From: Allobrachymonas sp.
Lineage (GTDB): Bacteria > Pseudomonadota > Gammaproteobacteria > Burkholderiales > Burkholderiaceae_C
Assembly (NCBI GenBank): GCA_018054915.1
Contig: JAGPIR010000018.1
Coordinates: 1 to 12,371, forward strand
Direction of reading: 5' to 3'
DNA length: 12,371 bases
Shown: piece by piece, positions 1 to 6,520 of the stretch
Layout of the letters: each line of letters begins with the position of its first letter
Position numbering within the stretch: the stretch's first letter is position 1
Made by a program: the position numbers and the translations under genes
The notes under the pieces: model-generated
Seen by the model: only the letters and a program-made list of their open reading frames with translations
Databases searched by the model: none
Told to the model about the DNA's origin: nothing

Positions 1-2
1 AA

Positions 3-950
3 TCTATTCTTTCCCTTGGTCTAAGGCTGGTGGCGGGCGGTTTGATGCTGCTGCTGGTGTCGGCCTTGCTGAAAGCTAACCCGGTCTTCGCTGCAATCAC
101 GGCGGGGCTGCGTTACCCCGGCTGGTTCGCGCTTGGGCTGGGTATGGTATTGATCGTGATTCACAGGCTGGTTACCAGGCAACTCGCTGCTGAGCCGCAG
201 ACGCCAGCAGACCATGCGCCACGGATGCGCAGGGTACGCAAGCAGTCGCACGCCTCTGATCGCGGCGCCATGCGCGGCAGCCCGGAAACCGGCAAAAACC
301 GCGCTGGGTCCGCCTTCGCGTCCGCGCCACCTGTGACAACCGAAACAGTTGCCCCAGCCCTGGATCCTGCGCACGAACGCCTGACATGCTGGAGCCCCGA
401 AGTATTTGCGGCCATCGAGTGGCGCCGGTTCGAGGCGGTATGCGAGGCGCTGTTTGCCCAAGCGGGTTTCGAGACGCGGGCTCAGTCGCACGGGCCGGAT
501 GGCGGGGTGGACATCTGGTTGTATTCCCGCCACGCCGAAGGCCCGGTGGCGGTGGTGCAGTGCAAGCACTGGCAAAACAAACAGGTACCCGTTAGTGCCC
601 TGCGCGAGTTTTATGGTGTGATGGCATCGTACAAAGTGGCACGCGGCACGTATGCAACCAGTTCCACCTTTACGGCCGATGCGCTGGCGTTTGCACAGGC
701 CAACGGCATCAACGCGCAGGATGGTAATGGCCTGCTCAGGCTGATCGCACAACGCCCGCCCGAGCAGCAGGCAGCCTTGCTGGCCGTGGCGTTTGAGGGC
801 GAGTACTGGCGCCCAACCTGCCCAAGCTGCGGCACGAAGATGGTCGACCGCTCGACGCACAAAACGGGGGGGCGTTTCTGGGGTTGTATTAACTATCCGC
901 GTTGTAAATACACGCAGCCCATGACCCGAGTCGCCGCCAGCTTCGTATGA
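3..950 (+). CDS. Membrane-anchored Mrr-type restriction endonuclease-like protein with C4 zinc finger (5' end possibly outside window)
   Basis: Probable membrane-tethered DNA-binding nuclease. Numbered from the GTG at 30: two hydrophobic segments (about 3-15 and 31-46) precede a low-complexity basic linker (50-115). An Mrr_cat-type nuclease domain follows (about 128-240), with E135, D161 in GGVD and the Q177-x-K179 pair, the PD-(D/E)xK arrangement. The C-terminus is a topoisomerase-type C4 zinc ribbon (C264, C267, C286, C292). The frame is open without a stop from base 3 to the GTG, and the upstream residues look like a continuation of the first membrane helix, so the real start may lie left of the window. 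The Mrr fold and zinc ribbon are well supported. Whether it restricts foreign DNA, repairs DNA or does something else cannot be read from sequence. No partner methylase gene is visible. Confidence 0.8.
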   Translation, partial: SILSLGLRLVAGGLMLLLVSALLKANPVFAAITAGLRYPGWFALGLGMVLIVIHRLVTRQLAAEPQTPADHAPRMRRVRKQSHASDRGAMRGSPETGKNRAGSAFASAPPVTTETVAPALDPAHERLTCWSPEVFAAIEWRRFEAVCEALFAQAGFETRAQSHGPDGGVDIWLYSRHAEGPVAVVQCKHWQNKQVPVSALREFYGVMASYKVARGTYATSSTFTADALAFAQANGINAQDGNGLLRLIAQRPPEQQAALLAVAFEGEYWRPTCPSCGTKMVDRSTHKTGGRFWGCINYPRCKYTQPMTRVAASFV

Positions 951-968
951 CCGGGCCGGGCAGGGGCA

Positions 969-1030
969 TGTCGGCGCTTCATGCTATTAATGGTTGCTTG
1001 CCCAATCTGGGCGGGTGCAGTGTGCCGACA
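969..1030. repeat. Nested inverted repeat between convergent genes
   Basis: TGTCGGC at 969-975 is the reverse complement of GCCGACA at 1024-1030, extendable by a G-T and a C-G pair. Inside lies a second hairpin, GCCCA-ATC-TGGGC (1000-1012). It sits in the 158-bp gap between the nuclease gene (+) and the XRE/cupin gene (-), where a two-way transcription stop is expected. No T-run follows either arm, so an intrinsic terminator is only a possibility. Confidence 0.35.
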
Positions 1031-1108
1031 CTTGATGGCTTTGCCTGCAATTCCATCTAACTACTGCCAGTTTGGCGGTTGCCCTCGCGCTGAGCCGAAG
1101 CCGGATGA

Positions 1109-1738
1109 TTACACGTCCAGCACTGTGAGCCAGGCCTGCGCCGGCGTGCGGCCGGTGTTCGAGATGGTGTGCGGCACGTCGGCGTTGTAGCGCGCCAGTT
1201 CGCCTGCGCCCACTACCCGGTGCAGGTCACCGCTGCTCACCGTCAATTCGCCTTCGGTGACGAAAAGATGTTCGCGCGTGCCTGCGCTGTGTGGCTTGCT
1301 TTCCAGCCGTGCGCCGGGCTGGGCGCGCAGTTCGTACCATTCGTGCGTGCCCGCGGTGGCCAGCGGCCCCAGCACCCGCATCTGCATCAGTCCGTCGGCG
1401 CTGCCGATCAGCGGCAGGGCATGGCCCGGCACCACTTCCAGGTCCACCCCATGTGGCGTGACGCCCAGCACTTCGTCGATGGAAACGCCCAGCGCTGCCG
1501 TGATGCGCCACAGCGTGGCCACGGTGGGGTTGGTGGCATCGCGCTCGATTTGCGAGAGCATGGAGCGCGACACGCCCGACATTTGCGCCAGCTCTTCCAG
1601 CGACAGGGATTTGTGCCGGCGCAACCGTTTGAGGGTTTCAGCCACCGAAGGCGGCCCGGCTGTTAGGGCCGAGGCGGCATCGGGTTGCGTTTTTTGCGGG
1701 AGGTGCCGGGAGGGGGGCAGGGAAGGGATGTCCGTCAT
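1109..1738 (-). CDS. XRE-family transcriptional regulator with C-terminal cupin domain
   Basis: A 209-aa DNA-binding regulator. Residues 32-91 form a helix-turn-helix of the Cro/C1 (HTH_3) type, with the recognition region around SGVSRSMLSQIERD (54-67). Residues about 135-205 form a small cupin barrel (conserved run HSAGTREHLFVTEGEL, 150-165, and PHTISN, 189-194), which in this family usually senses a small ligand. The first 31 residues are a disordered Ser/Pro/Gln-rich tail. It is divergent from tdh-kbl across 78 bp full of repeats, which suggests it controls threonine catabolism and its own gene. The ligand (threonine, glycine or the aminoketobutyrate intermediate) is a guess. The ATG at 1738 has no clear Shine-Dalgarno sequence, but no better start is close by. 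Confidence 0.9.
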   Translation of the reverse strand: MTDIPSLPPSRHLPQKTQPDAASALTAGPPSVAETLKRLRRHKSLSLEELAQMSGVSRSMLSQIERDATNPTVATLWRITAALGVSIDEVLGVTPHGVDLEVVPGHALPLIGSADGLMQMRVLGPLATAGTHEWYELRAQPGARLESKPHSAGTREHLFVTEGELTVSSGDLHRVVGAGELARYNADVPHTISNTGRTPAQAWLTVLDV

Positions 1739-1806
1739 GATGGAAATTTGTCCAATAAATTGCCGATATTGGAAATTTCATCTATCATATCGGAAATTGG
1801 AATTTT
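1737..1806. promoter_or_regulatory. Candidate operator array between XRE/cupin gene and tdh
   Basis: The 12-mer ATATYGGAAATT occurs at 1766-1777 and 1787-1798 (11 of 12 identical), exactly 21 bp apart, that is two helical turns. A weaker copy (10 of 12) is at 1737-1748, touching the regulator start codon, and a GGAATTTT variant is at 1799-1806. Two inverted repeats overlap these copies: TCCAATA/TATTGGA (1751-1757 and 1767-1773) and CCGATAT/ATATCGG (1763-1769 and 1787-1793). The region covers the predicted tdh promoter, so binding of the neighbouring XRE/cupin protein would most simply repress it. Confidence 0.6.
1760..1788 (+). promoter_or_regulatory. Predicted sigma70 promoter of tdh-kbl
   Basis: A -35-like TTGCCG (1760-1765) is followed after 17 bp by a -10-like TATCAT (1783-1788). 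This would place the transcription start near 1795, with a leader of about 22 nt before tdh. A GGAG Shine-Dalgarno sequence at 1807-1810 lies 6 nt before the ATG. Both promoter boxes lie within the repeat array. Confidence 0.5.
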
Positions 1807-1816
1807 GGAGTAGCCC

Positions 1817-2809
1817 ATGACATCCCCCTCGCCCGCACCCCAACGCATTCTGCTCACCGGGTCCAATGGTCAGATCGGCACCGTGCTGGCGGCCGAGTTG
1901 CGCGCCACGTATGGCGCGGCCAACGTGGTGTGCAGCGACATTGCCGAGCCCAGCGCCGCCACCCTGGCGGCGGGTCCTTTCGAGCGCCTGAATGTGCTGG
2001 ATGCGGACGCCCTGCGCGAGGTGATCCGGCGCCACGGCATCACCACGGTGTACCACCTCTCCGCCGTGCTGTCCGCCCGTGGCGAGGCCGACCCGGCGCG
2101 CACCTGGGATGTCAATACCCGTGGCTTGCTGCATGTGCTGGATGCCGCCCGCGACGGGCTCATCCGCCAGGTGTTTTTTCCCTCCACCATTGCTGTGTTC
2201 GGCCCCAACGTGCCGCAAAACGCCACGCCGGATGATGCGGTTCTCAACCCCACCACCGTGTATGGCATGAGCAAGGCTGCTGGCGAGAACTGGTGCGCCT
2301 ACTACCACCAGCGCTGGGGCGTGGATGTGCGCAGCCTGCGCTACCCCGGCGTGATTGGCCACCAGTCGCTGCCCGGCGGCGGCACCACGGATTACGCCGT
2401 GGACATCTTTCATCAGGCGCTGGCCACCGGCCGGTTTGAATGCTTCCTGGAGTCCGGCCAGGCCCTGCCCATGATCTACATGGATGACGCCATCCGGGCC
2501 ACCATCGAACTGATGCAGGCTCCGGTGGAGCGCATTACGCGGCGCACCAGCTACAACCTGCAGGGCATCAGCTTCACCCCGGCCGAGATTGCCGCCGAAA
2601 TGCAGAAGCATCTGCCGGATTTCACCATCACTTACAAGCCTGATTTCCGCCAGGCCATTGCCGCTTCGTGGCCGCGTTCGCTCAATGACGAAAACGCCCG
2701 GCGCGACTGGGGCTGGCAACCGCGCTTTGCCTTGCCCGCGCTGGTGGCCGACATGCTGCAAAATCTGCGCACCCCGCAGGCCGGCGCCAAACTGGCGCAC
2801 GCAGCCTGA
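1817..2809 (+). CDS. tdh: NAD-dependent L-threonine 3-dehydrogenase, short-chain (SDR/epimerase) type
   Basis: Cytoplasmic enzyme that oxidises L-threonine with NAD+ to 2-amino-3-oxobutanoate, the substrate of the downstream Kbl. The 330-aa protein is an extended SDR. The Rossmann motif TGSNGQIG (14-21) and D41 at the end of the second strand favour NAD over NADP. Ser123/Thr124 and Y149-xxx-K153 form the catalytic set. The stretch RYPGVIG (175-181) plus GGGTTDYAVDIF (187-198) is characteristic of SDR-type threonine dehydrogenases, as opposed to UDP-sugar epimerases. This is not the zinc-dependent alcohol-dehydrogenase-type Tdh of E. coli. The ATG at 1817 has GGAG 6 nt upstream. It is separated by 33 nt from kbl, consistent with one operon. 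Confidence 0.92.
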   Translation: MTSPSPAPQRILLTGSNGQIGTVLAAELRATYGAANVVCSDIAEPSAATLAAGPFERLNVLDADALREVIRRHGITTVYHLSAVLSARGEADPARTWDVNTRGLLHVLDAARDGLIRQVFFPSTIAVFGPNVPQNATPDDAVLNPTTVYGMSKAAGENWCAYYHQRWGVDVRSLRYPGVIGHQSLPGGGTTDYAVDIFHQALATGRFECFLESGQALPMIYMDDAIRATIELMQAPVERITRRTSYNLQGISFTPAEIAAEMQKHLPDFTITYKPDFRQAIAASWPRSLNDENARRDWGWQPRFALPALVADMLQNLRTPQAGAKLAHAA

Positions 2810-2842
2810 GATTCTTCAACCTTCATTCATCGGGCGCCAACC

Positions 2843-4036
2843 ATGTACACCGCTGTTCGCGAACAACTCGTCCAGGAGCTTTCCGGCATTCAGGCCCAGG
2901 GCCTGTGGAAAGCCGAAACCATCATCACCAGCCCGCAGGGCGCTGAAATTCAGGTGGGCGGGCGCATGCTGCTGAATTTCTGTGCCAACAACTACCTGGG
3001 CCTTTCGGCCCACCCCGAGGTGCTGGCCGCCGCCCACCATGCGCTGGATACCCACGGCTTCGGGCTTTCCAGCGTGCGCTTCATCTGCGGCACGCAAGAC
3101 CTGCACAAGCAGCTTGAGGCCGCCATCGCCCGCTTCGTGGGCATGGAAGACGCCATCCTTTACGCCGCTGCCTTTGATGCCAATGGGGGGGTGTTCGAGC
3201 CGCTGGCAGGCGAGCAGGACGCCATCGTGTCGGACGAGCTCAACCATGCCTCCATCATCGACGGCATCCGGTTGTCCAAAGCCCGGCGCTACCGCTACAA
3301 GAACAACGACATGAATGCGCTGGAAGAGGCCGTGAAGCAGGCCCGCAGCGAGGGTGCGCGCCGCGTGCTCATCGTCAGCGACGGAGCGTTTTCGATGGAC
3401 GGCATCGTGGCCCAGGTGGACAAGATATGTGACATCGCCGATGCGCACGATGCGATGGTGATGATCGATGAATGCCATGCCACCGGCTTCATGGGCCCCA
3501 CCGGCCGCGGCACCCATGAGTTGCAGCGCTGCATGGAGCGCGTGGACATTGTGACCGGAACCTTTGGCAAGGCCTTAGGCGGCGCGTCTGGCGGCTTTAC
3601 CGCTGCCCGCAAGGAAATCGTGGAGCTGCTGCGTCAGCGCTCGCGTCCCTATCTGTTCTCCAACACCCTGGCGCCCGCCGTGGCTGGCGGATCGCTCAAG
3701 GCCATCGAGTTGATTAGTGCCTCTACGGTGTTGCGCGACAAGCTGGAGGCCAACACCCTGCGCTTTCGCAGCCAGATGCAGGAGCTGGGATTTACCGTGC
3801 TGGGTGGTGGCCATCCCATCTCGCCCGTGCTGCTGGGCGATGCGATGCTGGCGCAGAATTTTTCCCGCGCCCTGCTCGAAGAAGGTATTCTGGCTGTGGG
3901 ATTTTTCTATCCCGTGGTGCCCCATGGCAAGGCCCGCATCCGCACGCAGATTTCGGCCGTGCACGAACCGCATCACATCGATGCCGCCGTGCAGGCCTTC
4001 GCCAAGGTCGGGCGCCAGCTCGGGGTGATTGCCTGA
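2843..4036 (+). CDS. kbl: Glycine C-acetyltransferase (2-amino-3-ketobutyrate CoA ligase)
   Basis: PLP-dependent alpha-oxoamine synthase that cleaves 2-amino-3-oxobutanoate with CoA to glycine and acetyl-CoA, completing threonine breakdown begun by Tdh. It has 397 aa, against 398 for the E. coli enzyme. Diagnostic residues: NFCANNYLGL (45-54) near the N-terminus, the H135 region DELNHASIIDG (131-141), the PLP-ring-binding D209 with H212 in MIDECHATG, and the Schiff-base K243 in GTFGKALGG. The C-terminal domain includes FFYPVVPHGKARIR (354-367). The start at 2843 matches the family N-terminus, although no strong Shine-Dalgarno sequence is visible before it. It is the last gene of the operon and is followed by a hairpin. 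Confidence 0.97.
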   Translation: MYTAVREQLVQELSGIQAQGLWKAETIITSPQGAEIQVGGRMLLNFCANNYLGLSAHPEVLAAAHHALDTHGFGLSSVRFICGTQDLHKQLEAAIARFVGMEDAILYAAAFDANGGVFEPLAGEQDAIVSDELNHASIIDGIRLSKARRYRYKNNDMNALEEAVKQARSEGARRVLIVSDGAFSMDGIVAQVDKICDIADAHDAMVMIDECHATGFMGPTGRGTHELQRCMERVDIVTGTFGKALGGASGGFTAARKEIVELLRQRSRPYLFSNTLAPAVAGGSLKAIELISASTVLRDKLEANTLRFRSQMQELGFTVLGGGHPISPVLLGDAMLAQNFSRALLEEGILAVGFFYPVVPHGKARIRTQISAVHEPHHIDAAVQAFAKVGRQLGVIA

Positions 4037-4072
4037 GGCCGGAACCGGGTTGCGTTTCTTGTTAGCTGCGCA

Positions 4073-4098
4073 GTTTGCGGCAACAACTTGCCGCAAAC
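4073..4098. terminator. Bidirectional hairpin between kbl and the importer operon
   Basis: GTTTGCGGCAA (4073-4083), loop CAAC, then TTGCCGCAAAC (4088-4098) give a perfect 11-bp stem. It lies in the 71-bp gap between two convergent genes, the position of a shared terminator. Neither side has a clear T-run, so efficiency or Rho-independence is uncertain. Confidence 0.7.
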
Positions 4099-4107
4099 GG
4101 ATGCCTC

Positions 4108-4719
4108 TTAATGCAGGGTTCCCTTGTGCATGTGCAATACGCGCGCTCCCAGGGCCTGCAGCAGGGCGGAATCGTGGCTGATGGCGAGCAGGCCAAAGCC
4201 GCGTTCGCGTGATTTTTCCTGAAGCGCCCGCCAGATTTGCACCTGGGTGATGGGGTCGTGCATGGTGGTGAGCTCATCGGCAATCAGCACGCGCAGTTGC
4301 GGAACAAGGGCGCGCACGATGCTGATGCGTTGCATTTCCCCGCCAGAGAGTTCATGCGGGAAACGTTGCAGCCATTCATCACGGATGCCGAAACTGCGCC
4401 GGGTGGGAGCGTCGGGCTGCCAGCCTTCGCACAGCGATTGGCCTGTGCGCCAGCGCGGATTGAGTGCCAGTTCGGCATGTTGCATGACCAGCTGTACAGG
4501 GCGCACACCGCGATCGGGCAGCGGCTTTTCATCAAGCAGCATCTGGCCGGCCTGCATGGGCATGTGGCCGGAGAGCAGCCGCGCCAATGTGGATTTTCCG
4601 CAGCCGGAATGCCCCATGATGCCCACGATTTCACCGGGTGCAACGCGCAGGTTTACGCCGTCGAGCAGCCAGGGGCTTTTTTCATCCCACCGGAAGCGAA
4701 GGTTGTTGACTTCAAGCAT
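4108..4719 (-). CDS. ABC importer ATP-binding protein (NikE/DppF-like, short)
   Basis: Second ATPase of the importer, powering uptake from the cytoplasmic side with the preceding ATPase. It has 203 aa: Walker A GHSGCGKST (36-44), Q-loop Q80, signature LSGGE (124-128), Walker B VLIADE (144-149) and switch H182. It stops soon after the H-loop, so it is clearly shorter than typical NikE/DppF proteins and lacks their C-terminal oligopeptide-transporter extension. The D-loop region reads TTMHDP instead of the usual TSALDP, with His at a position usually Leu. The start at 4719 gives a normal ABC N-terminus (MLEVNN) and overlaps the previous gene by 8 nt, implying translational coupling. An upstream in-frame start would add only residues antisense-like in character. 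It is the last gene of the operon. Confidence 0.88.
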   Translation of the reverse strand: MLEVNNLRFRWDEKSPWLLDGVNLRVAPGEIVGIMGHSGCGKSTLARLLSGHMPMQAGQMLLDEKPLPDRGVRPVQLVMQHAELALNPRWRTGQSLCEGWQPDAPTRRSFGIRDEWLQRFPHELSGGEMQRISIVRALVPQLRVLIADELTTMHDPITQVQIWRALQEKSRERGFGLLAISHDSALLQALGARVLHMHKGTLH

Positions 4720-5533
4720 GCAGGTTCTCTTCTTCGACGGTTTCGGTGTAGGTGTGAAAGCCGTTTTGCGGCAGCGCGCGGTACAGCGCGCGGGTGAAGG
4801 GATTTTGTGCATGGCCGCTCGCAAAGGTGGCGGCGTCTATTGTTTCGATCGTGCGTCCGGCTTGCATGACGACGATGCGGTCGGTGACGTGGCGCACGGC
4901 ATCCAGATCATGGCTGATCACCAGCACACCCTTTCCAGCATCGGCCAGGTGGCGCAGATGACGCAAGGTCATTTGGCAGACTTCGGGATCAAGACCTGAA
5001 GTGGGCTCGTCGGCGATCAGCAAGTCGGCGTGCGATACGGTGGCGATGGCTGTGAGCACTCGGCGCGCCATGCCACCCGAAAGCTGGTGCGGATAGCGTC
5101 CGTGCGCAGCCTGGGGCAGGCCATACCGTTGCAGTTCTTCCTGAGCCTGCTGCCGTGCCTCAGCCTGGCTGTGCGCACGATGCGCTGCCGTGGCGGCCCA
5201 TGCGACCTGACGCTGCGCGGTGGCGGTGGGGTCCAGGTAGGTCACTGCTTGTGGCACCAGTGCAATTTGCCTTCCGCGCAGTTTGGCCTGGCGGTCGGGA
5301 GTGAGCGGCTGGCCATCAAACAGCATGACGGCGTTGACGCTGGCCGTGCGCGGAAGAATGCCCAGTATGGCGTGCGCCAGCAGGCTTTTGCCTGCACCAC
5401 TGGCGCCGATCAGGGCAACAAGTTCGCCGCGTTGCACGCTGCAGCTTACGCCGTTTAAAACCGGCAGCCATTCGCGGTGCAACAAAGTGCGATAACGCGC
5501 AAAGCTCAGGTGCATGTCTTGGACTTCAAGCAT
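4712..5533 (-). CDS. ABC importer ATP-binding protein (NikD/DppD-like)
   Basis: First ATPase of the importer, 273 aa. It carries Walker A GASGAGKS (43-50), Q-loop Q95, signature LSGGM (151-155, followed by ARR), Walker B LLIADE (171-176) with the DEPTSGLDP D-loop, and switch H208. The LSGGM signature and overall length fit the NikD/DppD side of the peptide/nickel subfamily. Residues about 240-255 (AQNPFTRALYRALP) resemble the start of the oligopeptide C-terminal domain. The start at 5533 has GGAG 6 nt upstream and lies 12 nt after the permease stop. Its end overlaps the next ATPase by 8 nt. Like its neighbour it begins MLEV. Confidence 0.92.
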   Translation of the reverse strand: MLEVQDMHLSFARYRTLLHREWLPVLNGVSCSVQRGELVALIGASGAGKSLLAHAILGILPRTASVNAVMLFDGQPLTPDRQAKLRGRQIALVPQAVTYLDPTATAQRQVAWAATAAHRAHSQAEARQQAQEELQRYGLPQAAHGRYPHQLSGGMARRVLTAIATVSHADLLIADEPTSGLDPEVCQMTLRHLRHLADAGKGVLVISHDLDAVRHVTDRIVVMQAGRTIETIDAATFASGHAQNPFTRALYRALPQNGFHTYTETVEEENLHA

Positions 5534-5545
5534 GTGTTACTCCGG

Positions 5546-6520
5546 TCATTCCTGCGCACGGCGCGGATCGAGCATCAGGCGCAAACCGAGTGCAACCTGT
5601 TCAAATGTGAGCACCATCGCCAGCAGGCACAAGCCGGGCAATACGCCCAGCCACCACCAGCCCGCACTGACGTAGCGCATGGATTCCGACAGCAGCACGC
5701 CGGTGGCGGGCAGATGCGGCTCCAGCCCGAAACCCAGGAACGTCATGCCCGCCTCGTGCAAGATTGCATGCGGAAACAGCAGCACGGCGCCAACCAGGGC
5801 TTGCGGAAGTACATGCGGCAGGACATGTTTGGCTGCAACCTGCCAGCCACTGCGCCCGAGCAGGCGTGAAACCTGCACATAGTCGCTCGACAAGACCTGA
5901 CGCACTTCGGCGCGCACCAGCCGCGCCAGCCCTGGCCAGTGTGAAATGGCAACTGCAATGATCACGCCCTTGGTGCCGCCGCCCAACGCAAATGAAATCA
6001 GGATCAGCAGCACAAGGTGCGGCAGGGCCATCGTCAGGTCGATCAGCACGCCGATGCCCATGTCCAGCTTTTTGCTCAGGGCAGACAGTATGCCCAATGT
6101 AATGGCGATAAGGGTGGCGCCAGTCGAGGCAATCAGCCCTACGCGCATGCTGACAGCCAGCCCCTTGATGGTGCGTGTGAGCATGTCACGGCCCAATGGA
6201 TCCGTACCGAATGGGTGTGTCCACGAGGGTGGCAGGATGCGTGCATCAAGGTGTGTGACCAGCCCCGAATCGGGCATGAGCGCTGCTACAGCGGCTATTG
6301 TCATCAGCACAGCCAGCGCCAGTCCGGCAGCAAGCAGTGTGAGCAGACGCGAACTGATGTGTGGCAAGCGTCTGCGCTGTGTCAGTGTGTGCGGCAGGGC
6401 GCCATGCAAGTTGCGCGGAGCGCCAGCGTCACCCTTGAATAAACCGCCGGTGGCCTGATGCAGGGAGGCTGATTGGCTGTCCTCAGGAACCGGAGCAACA
6501 GAGGAGACACTAGTGTCCAT
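5546..6520 (-). CDS. ABC importer permease (NikC/DppC-like)
   Basis: Second inner-membrane permease of the importer, 324 aa. A cytoplasmic N-terminal tail of about 57 residues precedes the first membrane helix (about 58-82). The DppC/NikC hallmark HPFGTDPLGRDMLTRTI follows (102-118), then about five more helices. The EAA loop that docks the ATPases is around SSDYVQVSRLLGRSGWQ (211-227) to VLPQ (240). The start was placed at 6520, which overlaps the stop of the preceding permease by 11 nt. The frame extends upstream to 6745, but those residues are rich in Trp, Pro and Cys and lie wholly inside the preceding permease gene. The Shine-Dalgarno sequence is weak (GGAG 10 nt upstream), suggesting coupling to upstream translation. 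Confidence 0.92.
   Translation of the reverse strand: MDTSVSSVAPVPEDSQSASLHQATGGLFKGDAGAPRNLHGALPHTLTQRRRLPHISSRLLTLLAAGLALAVLMTIAAVAALMPDSGLVTHLDARILPPSWTHPFGTDPLGRDMLTRTIKGLAVSMRVGLIASTGATLIAITLGILSALSKKLDMGIGVLIDLTMALPHLVLLILISFALGGGTKGVIIAVAISHWPGLARLVRAEVRQVLSSDYVQVSRLLGRSGWQVAAKHVLPHVLPQALVGAVLLFPHAILHEAGMTFLGFGLEPHLPATGVLLSESMRYVSAGWWWLGVLPGLCLLAMVLTFEQVALGLRLMLDPRRAQE

Noticed and set aside
1778..2800. 340-codon open frame on the - strand
   Set aside because: It is antisense to tdh, which has full catalytic motifs. The antisense product is His/Gly/Gln-rich without a recognisable fold.
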